Assembly: GCF_001954195.1 (NCBI RefSeq)
Contig: NZ_MBES01000002.1
Coordinates: 28,374 to 92,373 of the forward strand
DNA: 64,000 nt
Direction of reading: 5' to 3'
From: Mycobacterium sp. IS-1264
Lineage (GTDB): Bacteria > Actinomycetota > Actinomycetes > Mycobacteriales > Mycobacteriaceae
The notes beneath the pieces are model-generated. The model made no database searches and was not told the DNA's origin. It saw only the letters and a list, made by a program, of their open reading frames with translations. Made by a program: the position numbers and the translations under genes. Positions 44,077 through 51,203 of this stretch are shown here, piece by piece (positions within the stretch are counted from its first letter, which is position 1; every line of letters begins with the position of its first letter).

Positions 44077-45314
44077 GCCGAACGCGCGTCGTCATCGTCG
44101 GCGCCGGAGTTCGCGGCCGGTGCGCCGCAACGGAACTGCTGGCGGCGGGAATCACCGACATCGTGATGCTCGACTGTGCACCGGACACACCGCATGACTG
44201 GCCTGCGGCCCTGGACGGCCTGCTGCTTTCCGGTCGCGAAGTCGTCGGTTCGCTGTTCGACGACGACACCCACACGTGGGAGTTGCGAACAACCTGCGGC
44301 GAGATCTTTCACGGCGGCATCGCCATCGCGGCCCACGAACCGGGATACGTCCCGTGGATACCCGAGTTCGCCGGGCGCGACGAATTCCGGGGAACGTCTT
44401 TTCATGTGGCGCAATGGGATTCCGGGTTCGATCCCCGCGGCAAGCGCGTCGCGGTCATCGGCACCGACGCCACCGCGGGTCACCGCATCGGGGAGTTGAT
44501 CGCAACGGCGGCCTCGGTCACCGTTTTCGCACACCCGCCGCGCCGGATTGTCGACGGGATGCCGTGGCCGACAGCGCGAGTCAAGCGGTGGTTACGTCGC
44601 CGTGCCAGGCCCGCGCTGGTGAAATCGGCGGTCGCCGCCATCACCGCGTCGGGCATCCGGACGACCGACGGTGCCGAACACCGCGCCGACGCCATCATCT
44701 ACGGCACCGGTTTCGCGGTCCCCGATCAGAACACCATCACGGCGCTGGTCGGCACGGGCGGGTTGACCATCCGGCAGGCCTGGGTCGCCGGCATGGAGCC
44801 CTTCCAAGGAGTCGCCGTCCACGGCTTCCCGAACTACTTCTTCGTCGCCGGCCCCGATGCCGCCTCGCAGGCGCGCTACGTCGCCGAGTGCGTACGGCTC
44901 ATGAAGCACTCCGCCAGCACCCGCATCGAAGTGCTTCGCAGCAGCCAGCAGGTGTTCAACGAGCGCGTCCATCTCGCGCCCCCGCCGCCTTTCCCGGTGA
45001 TGTCGGCATTCGACCTGTCAGCGGGCGCCGGCGACGACGAGACCTACGACGGCGCGGCGACGCTGACGATCGCCGGCACCAGCCATCCGGTCCGCGTCCA
45101 CCTGACCGGCCACCTGGACCCGATCGACGGCCATTATCACTGGCGGGGGACGGTTTTCAGTTCCCCGGCGCAACCCCTGCCGGTCGAGGCGCTCAAGGCG
45201 CGAAGCGTGACGGTGACGGTGGGCGAACGCAGCGCGGCCGCTCGCATCGTCGAACGGACACCGTGGGGCACTCACTCGGTCGCCGGGGTTGGCGCTCCGC
45301 CGTACCCGCACTAG
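44073..45314 (+). CDS. Flavin-type monooxygenase with C-terminal DUF4873
   Basis: A 413-residue protein. The N-terminal dinucleotide-binding motif VVIVGAGVRGRCAATELL is intact. The second one reads VAVIGTDATAGHRIG, in which one Gly of GxGxxG is lost. The sequence IIYGTGFAVPDQN and YFFVAGPDAASQARYVAECVRLM recalls Baeyer-Villiger and flavin-containing monooxygenases, but the usual substrate domain is short. The last 95 residues (from about YDGAATLTIAG) form a DUF4873-like beta domain. The GTG start couples it to the AurF-like gene. Rv0943c appears to be a truncated relative. Confidence 0.75.
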   Translation: MSRTRVVIVGAGVRGRCAATELLAAGITDIVMLDCAPDTPHDWPAALDGLLLSGREVVGSLFDDDTHTWELRTTCGEIFHGGIAIAAHEPGYVPWIPEFAGRDEFRGTSFHVAQWDSGFDPRGKRVAVIGTDATAGHRIGELIATAASVTVFAHPPRRIVDGMPWPTARVKRWLRRRARPALVKSAVAAITASGIRTTDGAEHRADAIIYGTGFAVPDQNTITALVGTGGLTIRQAWVAGMEPFQGVAVHGFPNYFFVAGPDAASQARYVAECVRLMKHSASTRIEVLRSSQQVFNERVHLAPPPPFPVMSAFDLSAGAGDDETYDGAATLTIAGTSHPVRVHLTGHLDPIDGHYHWRGTVFSSPAQPLPVEALKARSVTVTVGERSAAARIVERTPWGTHSVAGVGAPPYPH

Positions 45315-45326
45315 CTGCGATCGTCG

Positions 45327-45356
45327 GGTTTACGAGCTTTTACGCGTGGGTAAACC
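45327..45356 (+). terminator. Hairpin after the monooxygenase gene
   Basis: GGTTTAC (45327-45333) pairs with GTAAACC (45350-45356), 12 bp after the stop codon. It is the probable 3' end of the AurF/monooxygenase transcript. It has no strong U-tract. Confidence 0.5.
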
Positions 45357-45389
45357 GCAAAGTCTGAACTGACCCGTACGGGGGGTTTG

Positions 45390-45594
45390 GCCGCCTCGAT
45401 AGGCGGCTCCGCGGGGGACCGTGCTGCGGCAGGCGGCGGGGAAAAAGAGAATGTTTGGCGTGGTGGCAGGCGATGCTTCGCACGGGTGGGGTCTGGGGGC
45501 GGATCCCACTCGCGCATCCCGCTGCCTTGCCCTGGGCTGGGACGGATGTTTGCCCAACCACACCAAGAACGCAGGGAACCCGAGCGCGATCGGG
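45390..45594 (+). ncRNA. Candidate structured RNA or 5'-UTR element with three-way junction
   Basis: In the 358-bp gap before the STAS/HATPase gene there are nested helices. P1 is TTGGCGTGGT (45455-45464) with ACCACACCAA (45557-45566), nine pairs and one mismatch. P2 is GGCAG/CTGCC (45465-45469 with 45522-45526) and GATGC/GCATC, topped by a 12-bp stem 45483-45494/45501-45512 with loop GGGGGC. P3 is TGGGC/GCCCA (45533-45537 with 45552-45556). P2 and P3 abut P1, which makes a three-way junction. Three G-U pairs in P2 occur only on the plus strand. Flanking hairpins are GCCGCCT-CGAT-AGGCGGC (45390-45407) and CCCGA/TCGGG (45579-45594). No known RNA family is recognised. No convincing protein frame exists here. 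Confidence 0.5.
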
Positions 45595-45672
45595 ACACAC
45601 CCGTTCGCACCTGACTTGCTCACGGATCACAGTCGGTGAAAATAGACCCGGGCGTGGAAAGGAGTGGCTGCG

Positions 45673-46437
45673 GTGAGTGCGGTAGCTGAGCCTCCGAACG
45701 CGCTGACGGTTGCGGCCCGAACGGAGAAGTCGCTGGCCGTGTTGACCGTCGAAGGCGTACTCGACGCCGGCAACTCCGCGCCGCTGCGCGACAGCATCAC
45801 AAAGGCCACGCTCGACGAGCCGTCCGCCGTGGTCGTCGACATCACCGCACTTCGGGTGCCCGAGGACTCGGCCCTGTCGGCCTTCATCGGCGCGCGCTGG
45901 CAGCTCGAGGCCCAGCCCGAGGTCCCCGTCGTGCTGGTGTGCGCGGATCGCGCGACGCGCGAAGCGGTCACCCGCAGCGGGGTCGCGTCCTTCATGCCGG
46001 TGTACCCGACCGAGAAGGCGGCAAGGAAAGCGCTCGATCGGCTCACCCGTCTCCCGCTCCGGCGCGCCGATGCCGAGCTACCCGCGAACCTGACCAGCCT
46101 GCGCGAATCGCGCCGGCTGGTCCGGGAGTGGCTCACCGCGTGGTCACAATCCAAGCTCATCCCGGTCGCGTTGGTGGTAGTCAACGTGTTCGTCGAGAAC
46201 GTGCTGGAACACACCGGCAGCGTCCCGCTGATGCGGATCGAGACCGACGGCGCGACGGCGACCATCGCGGTGTCCGACGACAGCACCACGCCGGCCCTGC
46301 GGCTGCCGTCGCCGGACCAGGGAATCGACGTGTCGGGCCTGGCCATCGTCGACGCGTTGTCGCGCGCGTGGGGCAGCACGCCCACCTCGACCGGCAAGAC
46401 GGTGTGGGCGGTCATCGGCCCCGAAAACCAGCTCTAG
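45673..46437 (+). CDS. STAS-HATPase fusion (anti-sigma regulator)
   Basis: A 254-residue protein joining two partner-switching modules. The N-terminal STAS domain (about 10-105) has LAVLTVEGVLDAGNSAPLRD and VVVDITALRVPEDSALSAFIG. In canonical antagonists the phosphorylated Ser lies in DxSG; here the site is EDSA. The C-terminal GHKL ATPase domain (about 140-250) has an N-box (VNVFVENVLEHTG), SDDSTTPALRLP and GLAIVDALSRAWGS, as in SpoIIAB/RsbW anti-sigma kinases. Such a fusion could sense a signal and control a sigma factor elsewhere. I chose the GTG at 45673, 8 nt after AAAGGAG. A structured leader lies upstream. Confidence 0.75.
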   Translation: MSAVAEPPNALTVAARTEKSLAVLTVEGVLDAGNSAPLRDSITKATLDEPSAVVVDITALRVPEDSALSAFIGARWQLEAQPEVPVVLVCADRATREAVTRSGVASFMPVYPTEKAARKALDRLTRLPLRRADAELPANLTSLRESRRLVREWLTAWSQSKLIPVALVVVNVFVENVLEHTGSVPLMRIETDGATATIAVSDDSTTPALRLPSPDQGIDVSGLAIVDALSRAWGSTPTSTGKTVWAVIGPENQL

Positions 46438-46480
46438 GCGGCCTCGTCGCGCCTTGTCCGCGGACCCGAGCGCGGGTAGA

Positions 46481-46498
46481 ACTAGAACACGTTCTAGT
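46481..46498. promoter_or_regulatory. KstR-type operator 2
   Basis: ACTAGAACACGTTCTAGT is a perfect 18-bp palindrome that contains the KstR consensus TnnAACnnGTTnnA. It lies 35 bp before the start of the second F420 oxidoreductase gene, right over the expected promoter. Identical 14-bp core to operator 1 at 29319. Confidence 0.9.
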
Positions 46499-46533
46499 GT
46501 CGTGTGACGGTCCTCTCATGGAAGGCGGATGAC

Positions 46534-47400
46534 GTGCGGTTTACCTACGCAGAGGCGATGACGGACTTTAGGTACTACATCCCCCTGGCCAAGGCGGCCG
46601 AGGCGGCGGGCTACCACGCCATGACGATCGCCGACAGCATCGCGTACCCGTTCGAGTCCGACTCGAAGTATCCCTACACGCCCGACGGCAATCGCGAGTT
46701 CCTGGATGGCAAGGAGTTCATCGAGACCTTCGTCCTGACATCGGCCTTGGGCGCGGTGACGTCGACGCTGCGGTTCAACTTCTTCGTCCTCAAGCTGCCT
46801 ATCCGGCCACCGGCGCTGGTGGCCAAGCAAATCGGGTCGCTGGCCGCGATGACCGACAACCGAGTGGGCTTTGGTGTGGGAACCAGCCCGTGGCCCGAGG
46901 ACTACGAGTTGCTGGGGGTCCCATTCGCCAAGCGCGGCAAGCGAATGGACGAATGCATCGAGATCATCCAGGGCCTCACCACCGGTGAGTACTTCGAATT
47001 CCACGGCGAGTTCTACGACATCCCCAAGACCAAGATGACCCCGGCCCCGACGAAGCCGATCCCGATCCTCATCGGCGGGCACGCCGACGCGGCGCTGCGG
47101 CGCGCGGCGCGCCTGGACGGCTGGATGCACGGCGGCGGCGACCCCGAGGAACTCGACCATCTACTGGCCAAGCTCAAGAAGTTCCGCGAAGAAGCGGGCA
47201 AGACGGGGCCGTTCGAGATCCACGTCATCTCGGTCGACGGCTTCACCGTGGACGGCGTCAAGCGACTCGAGGACAAGGGCGTCACCGACGTCATCGTCGG
47301 CTTCCGCATCCCCTACATCATGGGCAAGGACACCGAACCGCTGGACACCAAGATCCGCAACCTGGAGATGTTCGCCGAGAACGTGATCGCGAAAGTCTAG
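46534..47400 (+). CDS. LLM-class F420-dependent oxidoreductase (second KstR-linked)
   Basis: A 288-residue luciferase-like protein. The N-terminus reads VRFTYAEAMTDFRYYIPLAK, followed by MTIADS, LRFNFFVLKLPIRPPALVAKQIGSLAAMTDNRVGFGVGTSPWPEDYELLGVPF and KPIPILIGGHADAALRRAARLDGWMHGGG, typical of F420-dependent enzymes. I chose the GTG at 46534 because GAAGGCGG precedes it at good spacing, and the length then equals that of Rv0940c as I recall. A start at 46504 would run into the operator zone. KstR control suggests a steroid-related role, as for the paralogue at 29342. Confidence 0.88.
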   Translation: MRFTYAEAMTDFRYYIPLAKAAEAAGYHAMTIADSIAYPFESDSKYPYTPDGNREFLDGKEFIETFVLTSALGAVTSTLRFNFFVLKLPIRPPALVAKQIGSLAAMTDNRVGFGVGTSPWPEDYELLGVPFAKRGKRMDECIEIIQGLTTGEYFEFHGEFYDIPKTKMTPAPTKPIPILIGGHADAALRRAARLDGWMHGGGDPEELDHLLAKLKKFREEAGKTGPFEIHVISVDGFTVDGVKRLEDKGVTDVIVGFRIPYIMGKDTEPLDTKIRNLEMFAENVIAKV

Positions 47401-47459
47401 CCTTCACAGGGGCGGTCGCGAGCGCGGCGAAGCCGGGCGAAGCGGGCCGCCGCCAAATG

Positions 47460-48272
47460 TCACAGGGGATCCCACTTCGGGGCACGCTTCTCCATGTGCG
47501 CTTTGGCGGCCTCGAGCGGATTGTTGGTGAAACCGGACAGGATCTGGGTTCGGTTCTCCAGCTCGATGGCGTGCCGCAAACTGGGCGCGTCCAGCGACGC
47601 GTTGAGCCCAATCTTGGTCTGCCACACGCCATAAGCGTTGTTGTCCGCGATCTCGCGGGCTTTGCGCAGCGCCGCTGCCATCAGGTCATCCGGCGCAACC
47701 ACCTCGTGCACCAGGTTGATGCGATAGGCCTCGGCCGCGTCGATGATGCGGCCGGTCAGCATGAGTTCCCGCGCGACTCCGGCGCCGACGATCTTCGGCA
47801 GCAGGTAACTGGTGCCCATGTCCATCGACGAGAAGCCGGCCTTGATGAACACCGACCCGAATCGTGCCTGCTCGGACGCGACCCGGATATCGCTGACCAA
47901 CGCGAACGCCAGCCCACCCCCGACGGCCACGCCGTTGACCGCGGCGATCACCGGGAGGTCGAGCTCGTAGAGCCGCGTGAACAGATTGGCCAGGCGGACC
48001 TGGGCGTCGTAGTTGACCTTGAACGGCGGGGTGGTCGGCCTGCTTTGAGTCCACGGCTGGCCGGTGCCGCTCAGATCGGCGCCGGCGCAGAATCCGCGTC
48101 CGGCGCCGGTGAGGATCAGGACCCGAAATTCGCCGCCGCTCACGACATCCAGGGCATGGTCCACGCCGTCGATCAGCGATCCGTCGATGGCATTCAGCCG
48201 CTCCGGCCGGTTCAGGGTGATGCAGGCGATATTGTCCTCGAGCGTTTCCAGTTCGACTGCTGACATATCCAA
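47460..48272 (-). CDS. Enoyl-CoA hydratase/isomerase family protein
   Basis: A 270-residue crotonase. Motifs are [32 protein letters not shown] (first oxyanion-hole strand), [23 protein letters not shown] and [29 protein letters not shown] segments (read as [20 protein letters not shown]). The likely catalytic region after these motifs is complete. The substrate is unknown. It is convergent with the F420 oxidoreductase gene and divergent from the methyltransferase gene. It could act on sterol or fatty-acid CoA esters. Confidence 0.85.
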   Translation of the reverse strand: MDMSAVELETLEDNIACITLNRPERLNAIDGSLIDGVDHALDVVSGGEFRVLILTGAGRGFCAGADLSGTGQPWTQSRPTTPPFKVNYDAQVRLANLFTRLYELDLPVIAAVNGVAVGGGLAFALVSDIRVASEQARFGSVFIKAGFSSMDMGTSYLLPKIVGAGVARELMLTGRIIDAAEAYRINLVHEVVAPDDLMAAALRKAREIADNNAYGVWQTKIGLNASLDAPSLRHAIELENRTQILSGFTNNPLEAAKAHMEKRAPKWDPL

Positions 48273-48341
48273 ACCGTATGCGACATGGTTATTTACCGGC
48301 GAGGCCTACCCTGGTTTGGCCGTCGCATCGAAGGAGCAACC

Positions 48342-49256
48342 ATGGCACGAACAGAACGCGACACGTGGGACTTGGCCAACAGTGTGGGAGCGACGGCCAC
48401 CATGGTCGCCGCCGCCCGGGCCGCCGCGACCAAACGTCCCCAGCCGGTAATCGATGATCCGTTCGCCGAGCCGTTGGTGCGCGCGGTCGGTATCGACGTG
48501 TTCACCCGGATCGCCGCCGGCGAGATGGATGCCATCGAGGCCGAGGGCGGCGTTGGTTTTCCGAGGATGGTCGACACGTTCGCCGCTCGCGCCCTCTTCT
48601 ATGACGACTTTTTCGCCGACGCCGGCAAGGCGGGCGTACGCCAGGTCGTCATCGTCGCGTCCGGATTGGATGCCCGGCCCTATCGGCTCGCGTGGCCGGC
48701 CGGGACGACGGTGTACGAGATCGATCAGCCGGAGGTGATCGAATTCAAGGCGGCGACGCTGTCTGCGCTCAATGCCGCTCCTACCGCCGAGCACCGGGCG
48801 GTGGGCATCGATCTCCGGGACGATTGGCCCGCGGCACTGCGGCAGGCCGGACACGACCCCGCCGCGCCCACCGCGTGGCTCGCCGAAGGCGTGCTCATCG
48901 GTTTTCTCCCACCCGAGGCCGAAGTTCGGCTGCTCGACAACATCAATGGGCTGAGCGCCACGGGCAGCAGGTTCGCCGCCGATTACGGGCAAGTCGCCGG
49001 GTCGTCGGAGGAGGCGCAGGAGCACTCACGGCGCGCGACCGAAGGCTGGCGACGGCAGGGGCTCGACATGGACATCGCCGCCTTGACCTACCCCGGCGAG
49101 CACACCGACGTCGCCGCGCACCTGCGCGCCGACGGATGGGACGCGACCACAGCCACCCTCGCCGACCTCTTCGCCGCCGCCGGCCTGCCGAAACTAGAGG
49201 ACTCCGAGCACGGCGCGGCGGCCACGCTCAGCTTCATGCGGGCCGTCAAGTCCTAG
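48342..49256 (+). CDS. Class I SAM-dependent methyltransferase (TIGR00027 family)
   Basis: A 304-residue methyltransferase of the large mycobacterial LCM/TIGR00027 family. The N-terminus has [24 protein letters not shown]. The SAM site shows [35 protein letters not shown], and [15 protein letters not shown] follows. The targets of this family are unknown. GAAGGAG lies 6 nt before the ATG at 48342. A longer frame to 48285 has no support. Confidence 0.92.
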   Translation: MARTERDTWDLANSVGATATMVAAARAAATKRPQPVIDDPFAEPLVRAVGIDVFTRIAAGEMDAIEAEGGVGFPRMVDTFAARALFYDDFFADAGKAGVRQVVIVASGLDARPYRLAWPAGTTVYEIDQPEVIEFKAATLSALNAAPTAEHRAVGIDLRDDWPAALRQAGHDPAAPTAWLAEGVLIGFLPPEAEVRLLDNINGLSATGSRFAADYGQVAGSSEEAQEHSRRATEGWRRQGLDMDIAALTYPGEHTDVAAHLRADGWDATTATLADLFAAAGLPKLEDSEHGAAATLSFMRAVKS

Positions 49257-49265
49257 CGCGGGGCC

Positions 49266-51203
49266 TCAGCCGCGCTTGGCCAGCCACTCGGCCTGCATCA
49301 CCAACAGCCTCATGACCTCCAGCTGCGGGGTGTCGGGGTCGAGCTCGCGGTAGCGCTGATAGACGTTGACGACGACGCGCTCGGCGTCCAGCCACGTCTC
49401 GTACTCGCCGAGATCGATGGTGTCGGCCGCCTCGGACCACGACATGCCCTTGCAGTAGGCCTCCTCGGCCTGCTTGGCGACGTGCGCGAGATAGCCTCGG
49501 ACGGTGCGGATTCCGTCGGGATCGGTGACCGGCCCGTGGCCGGGCACCACGATGGGTGCGTCCATGGCGATCATCACGTCGCAGGCCCTGATCCAGTTGG
49601 CGATGGGGCCGGCCCACACGATCGGGGTGCAGCCGATGAACAGCAAATCGCCGCCGAACAGCACCCCGGCGTCAGGCACGTGCACCACCGAATCCGCGGC
49701 AGTGTGTGCCGGACCCAGGTTCAGCAGGTTGACCTGCCGGTCGCCGACGTCGATGGTCAGGTCGCCCTCGAACGTATGGTCGGCGTTGCGCAGCTTGATG
49801 CCGCTGAAATCGAAGTGCCCGAAGCGGTCTCGCGTGTACGGCGTCGCGATCGGGCCGAGGTTGGCGGTCTGCGCCATGGCCAGCATCTCGGGTGCCATCC
49901 CGTGTGCGATCTCGTCGGCCGTGCCCCGGGCGGCGATGATCCGCACCGAGGCGTCGAGCAGCTGATTGCCGTGCGTGTGGTCGCCGTTGGAATGCGTGAT
50001 CAACGCGTCGGAGATGGGCGCGCGGTCGGTGATGGGCCGCATCGCGTCGAGCATTTCGCGGGTCAGTGCCAGGTCGAACAGGGTATCGACGAGCAGTGAC
50101 GCGCCGTCGCCGGCGACCAGGCCGGCGTTGCTCCAGCCGTAGCCGCCGTCGGGCAGGGTCCAGGCCCAGACGCGTTCGGCGACCTCGTGCAGCCCGCGGG
50201 TGTAGGGCACCCGCGCGGGTGCCCGGTTGACCCGGGGCGCAGCGGGTTTGGCGTCGGGATTGGGCCGGGCGGGCAGCGGGTGCGGCGCGGCGCTGGCACG
50301 GACGGTTTGCCGGGTCTCCCCCAGCCCCTGGACCTTCAGGGTCACCACGTCGCCGTCATGCAGCCAGCCGGGAAAGGATTCCAGTGCCGCCGGGTTGAGA
50401 TGTTCGACCAGCGTGCAGGTGGGCACCGTGCCGGAGCCGATGACGTCACCGGGACGCAGCATCACCCCGCGGGACACGTAGGAAATGACTTCGCCGAAGC
50501 TCCAATCCATTTGGGCGGTGGACCCGGAGCCGATCATCGTATCGTTCACCAGGGCACTCACCTTCAGATCGAGCTTGCCGCCGCGGCGGTACCCCTCGAG
50601 CTCGTCGGGCGTCACAAGATAGGGGCCCAGGGTGACGCCGCTGTCCTTGCCCTTGCCCTGGCCGATCGCCAGTTGGCTTTCCAGCTGCTGCAGGTCTCGG
50701 GCCGACCAGTCGTTGAAGATCGTGTAGCCGATGATGGCCCGTTCGGCTTCCTCCACGGTCATGTGCTTGCCGCCGGTGCCGATGACCGCCGCGATCTCCA
50801 ATTCGAAGTCCTGCCAAGCACTTCCGGGCGCGCTCGGCGCGTCGTCGTAGGGACCCAAAACCGTTGCCGGGCAGGCGAAGTAAAACGCCGGGATGCGGTA
50901 CCAGGTGTCGGCGAGGACCCGGCCGGCGCCCAGCGCGGCCTGGCAGTTGCGCATGTGATCCAGAAAGCACAGCGAGTCGCGGATCGAGGGTGGGCGCGGG
51001 ATCGGTGCCGCCAAGGTCACGTCGCCCAGCTGCACCACCGCCGCCGGTGAACGCTGCACGTCCTCGCCGGCTTGCCGCAGCCCGTCCGCGCCGCGCCCGA
51101 TCAGCTCCAGGAGCGTGACGCCGGGTGGCATCGCGTGGATCGTATCGCCGGAAAGGACCCCGGCGCGCTCACCGTCGGCACCCCGATACGTCACCCATTT
51201 CAT
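49266..51203 (-). CDS. FAH-domain / metallo-beta-lactamase-fold fusion enzyme
   Basis: A 645-residue two-domain protein. Residues about 1-305 form a fumarylacetoacetate-hydrolase domain (SLCFLDHMRNC, the metal-ligand stretch DFELEIAAVIG, YTIFNDWSARDLQ, LRPGDVIGSGTVPTC). A Pro/Ala-rich linker (about 307-335) follows, and then a metallo-hydrolase domain with THSNGDHTHGNQ, GPAHTAADSV, LFGGDLLF and VVPGHGPV. The second His of HxHxDH is Asn here. As I recall, M. tuberculosis Rv0939 has the same two-domain plan and length. The ATG overlaps the ligD stop by 4 nt, so it is co-expressed with the NHEJ ligase. The reaction is unknown. Confidence 0.85.
   Translation of the reverse strand: MKWVTYRGADGERAGVLSGDTIHAMPPGVTLLELIGRGADGLRQAGEDVQRSPAAVVQLGDVTLAAPIPRPPSIRDSLCFLDHMRNCQAALGAGRVLADTWYRIPAFYFACPATVLGPYDDAPSAPGSAWQDFELEIAAVIGTGGKHMTVEEAERAIIGYTIFNDWSARDLQQLESQLAIGQGKGKDSGVTLGPYLVTPDELEGYRRGGKLDLKVSALVNDTMIGSGSTAQMDWSFGEVISYVSRGVMLRPGDVIGSGTVPTCTLVEHLNPAALESFPGWLHDGDVVTLKVQGLGETRQTVRASAAPHPLPARPNPDAKPAAPRVNRAPARVPYTRGLHEVAERVWAWTLPDGGYGWSNAGLVAGDGASLLVDTLFDLALTREMLDAMRPITDRAPISDALITHSNGDHTHGNQLLDASVRIIAARGTADEIAHGMAPEMLAMAQTANLGPIATPYTRDRFGHFDFSGIKLRNADHTFEGDLTIDVGDRQVNLLNLGPAHTAADSVVHVPDAGVLFGGDLLFIGCTPIVWAGPIANWIRACDVMIAMDAPIVVPGHGPVTDPDGIRTVRGYLAHVAKQAEEAYCKGMSWSEAADTIDLGEYETWLDAERVVVNVYQRYRELDPDTPQLEVMRLLVMQAEWLAKRG

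Noticed and set aside
42372..45314. A single 980-codon frame covering the cobF antisense, the AurF region and the monooxygenase
   Set aside because: Only its last 413 codons, from the GTG at 44073, match a protein family. The rest is out of frame with AurF and antisense to cobF.
45311..45639. Several overlapping 70-100-codon frames on both strands before the STAS-HATPase gene
   Set aside because: All frames are open together, which reflects a lack of stops rather than coding. None has convincing protein character, and the DNA folds as RNA instead.
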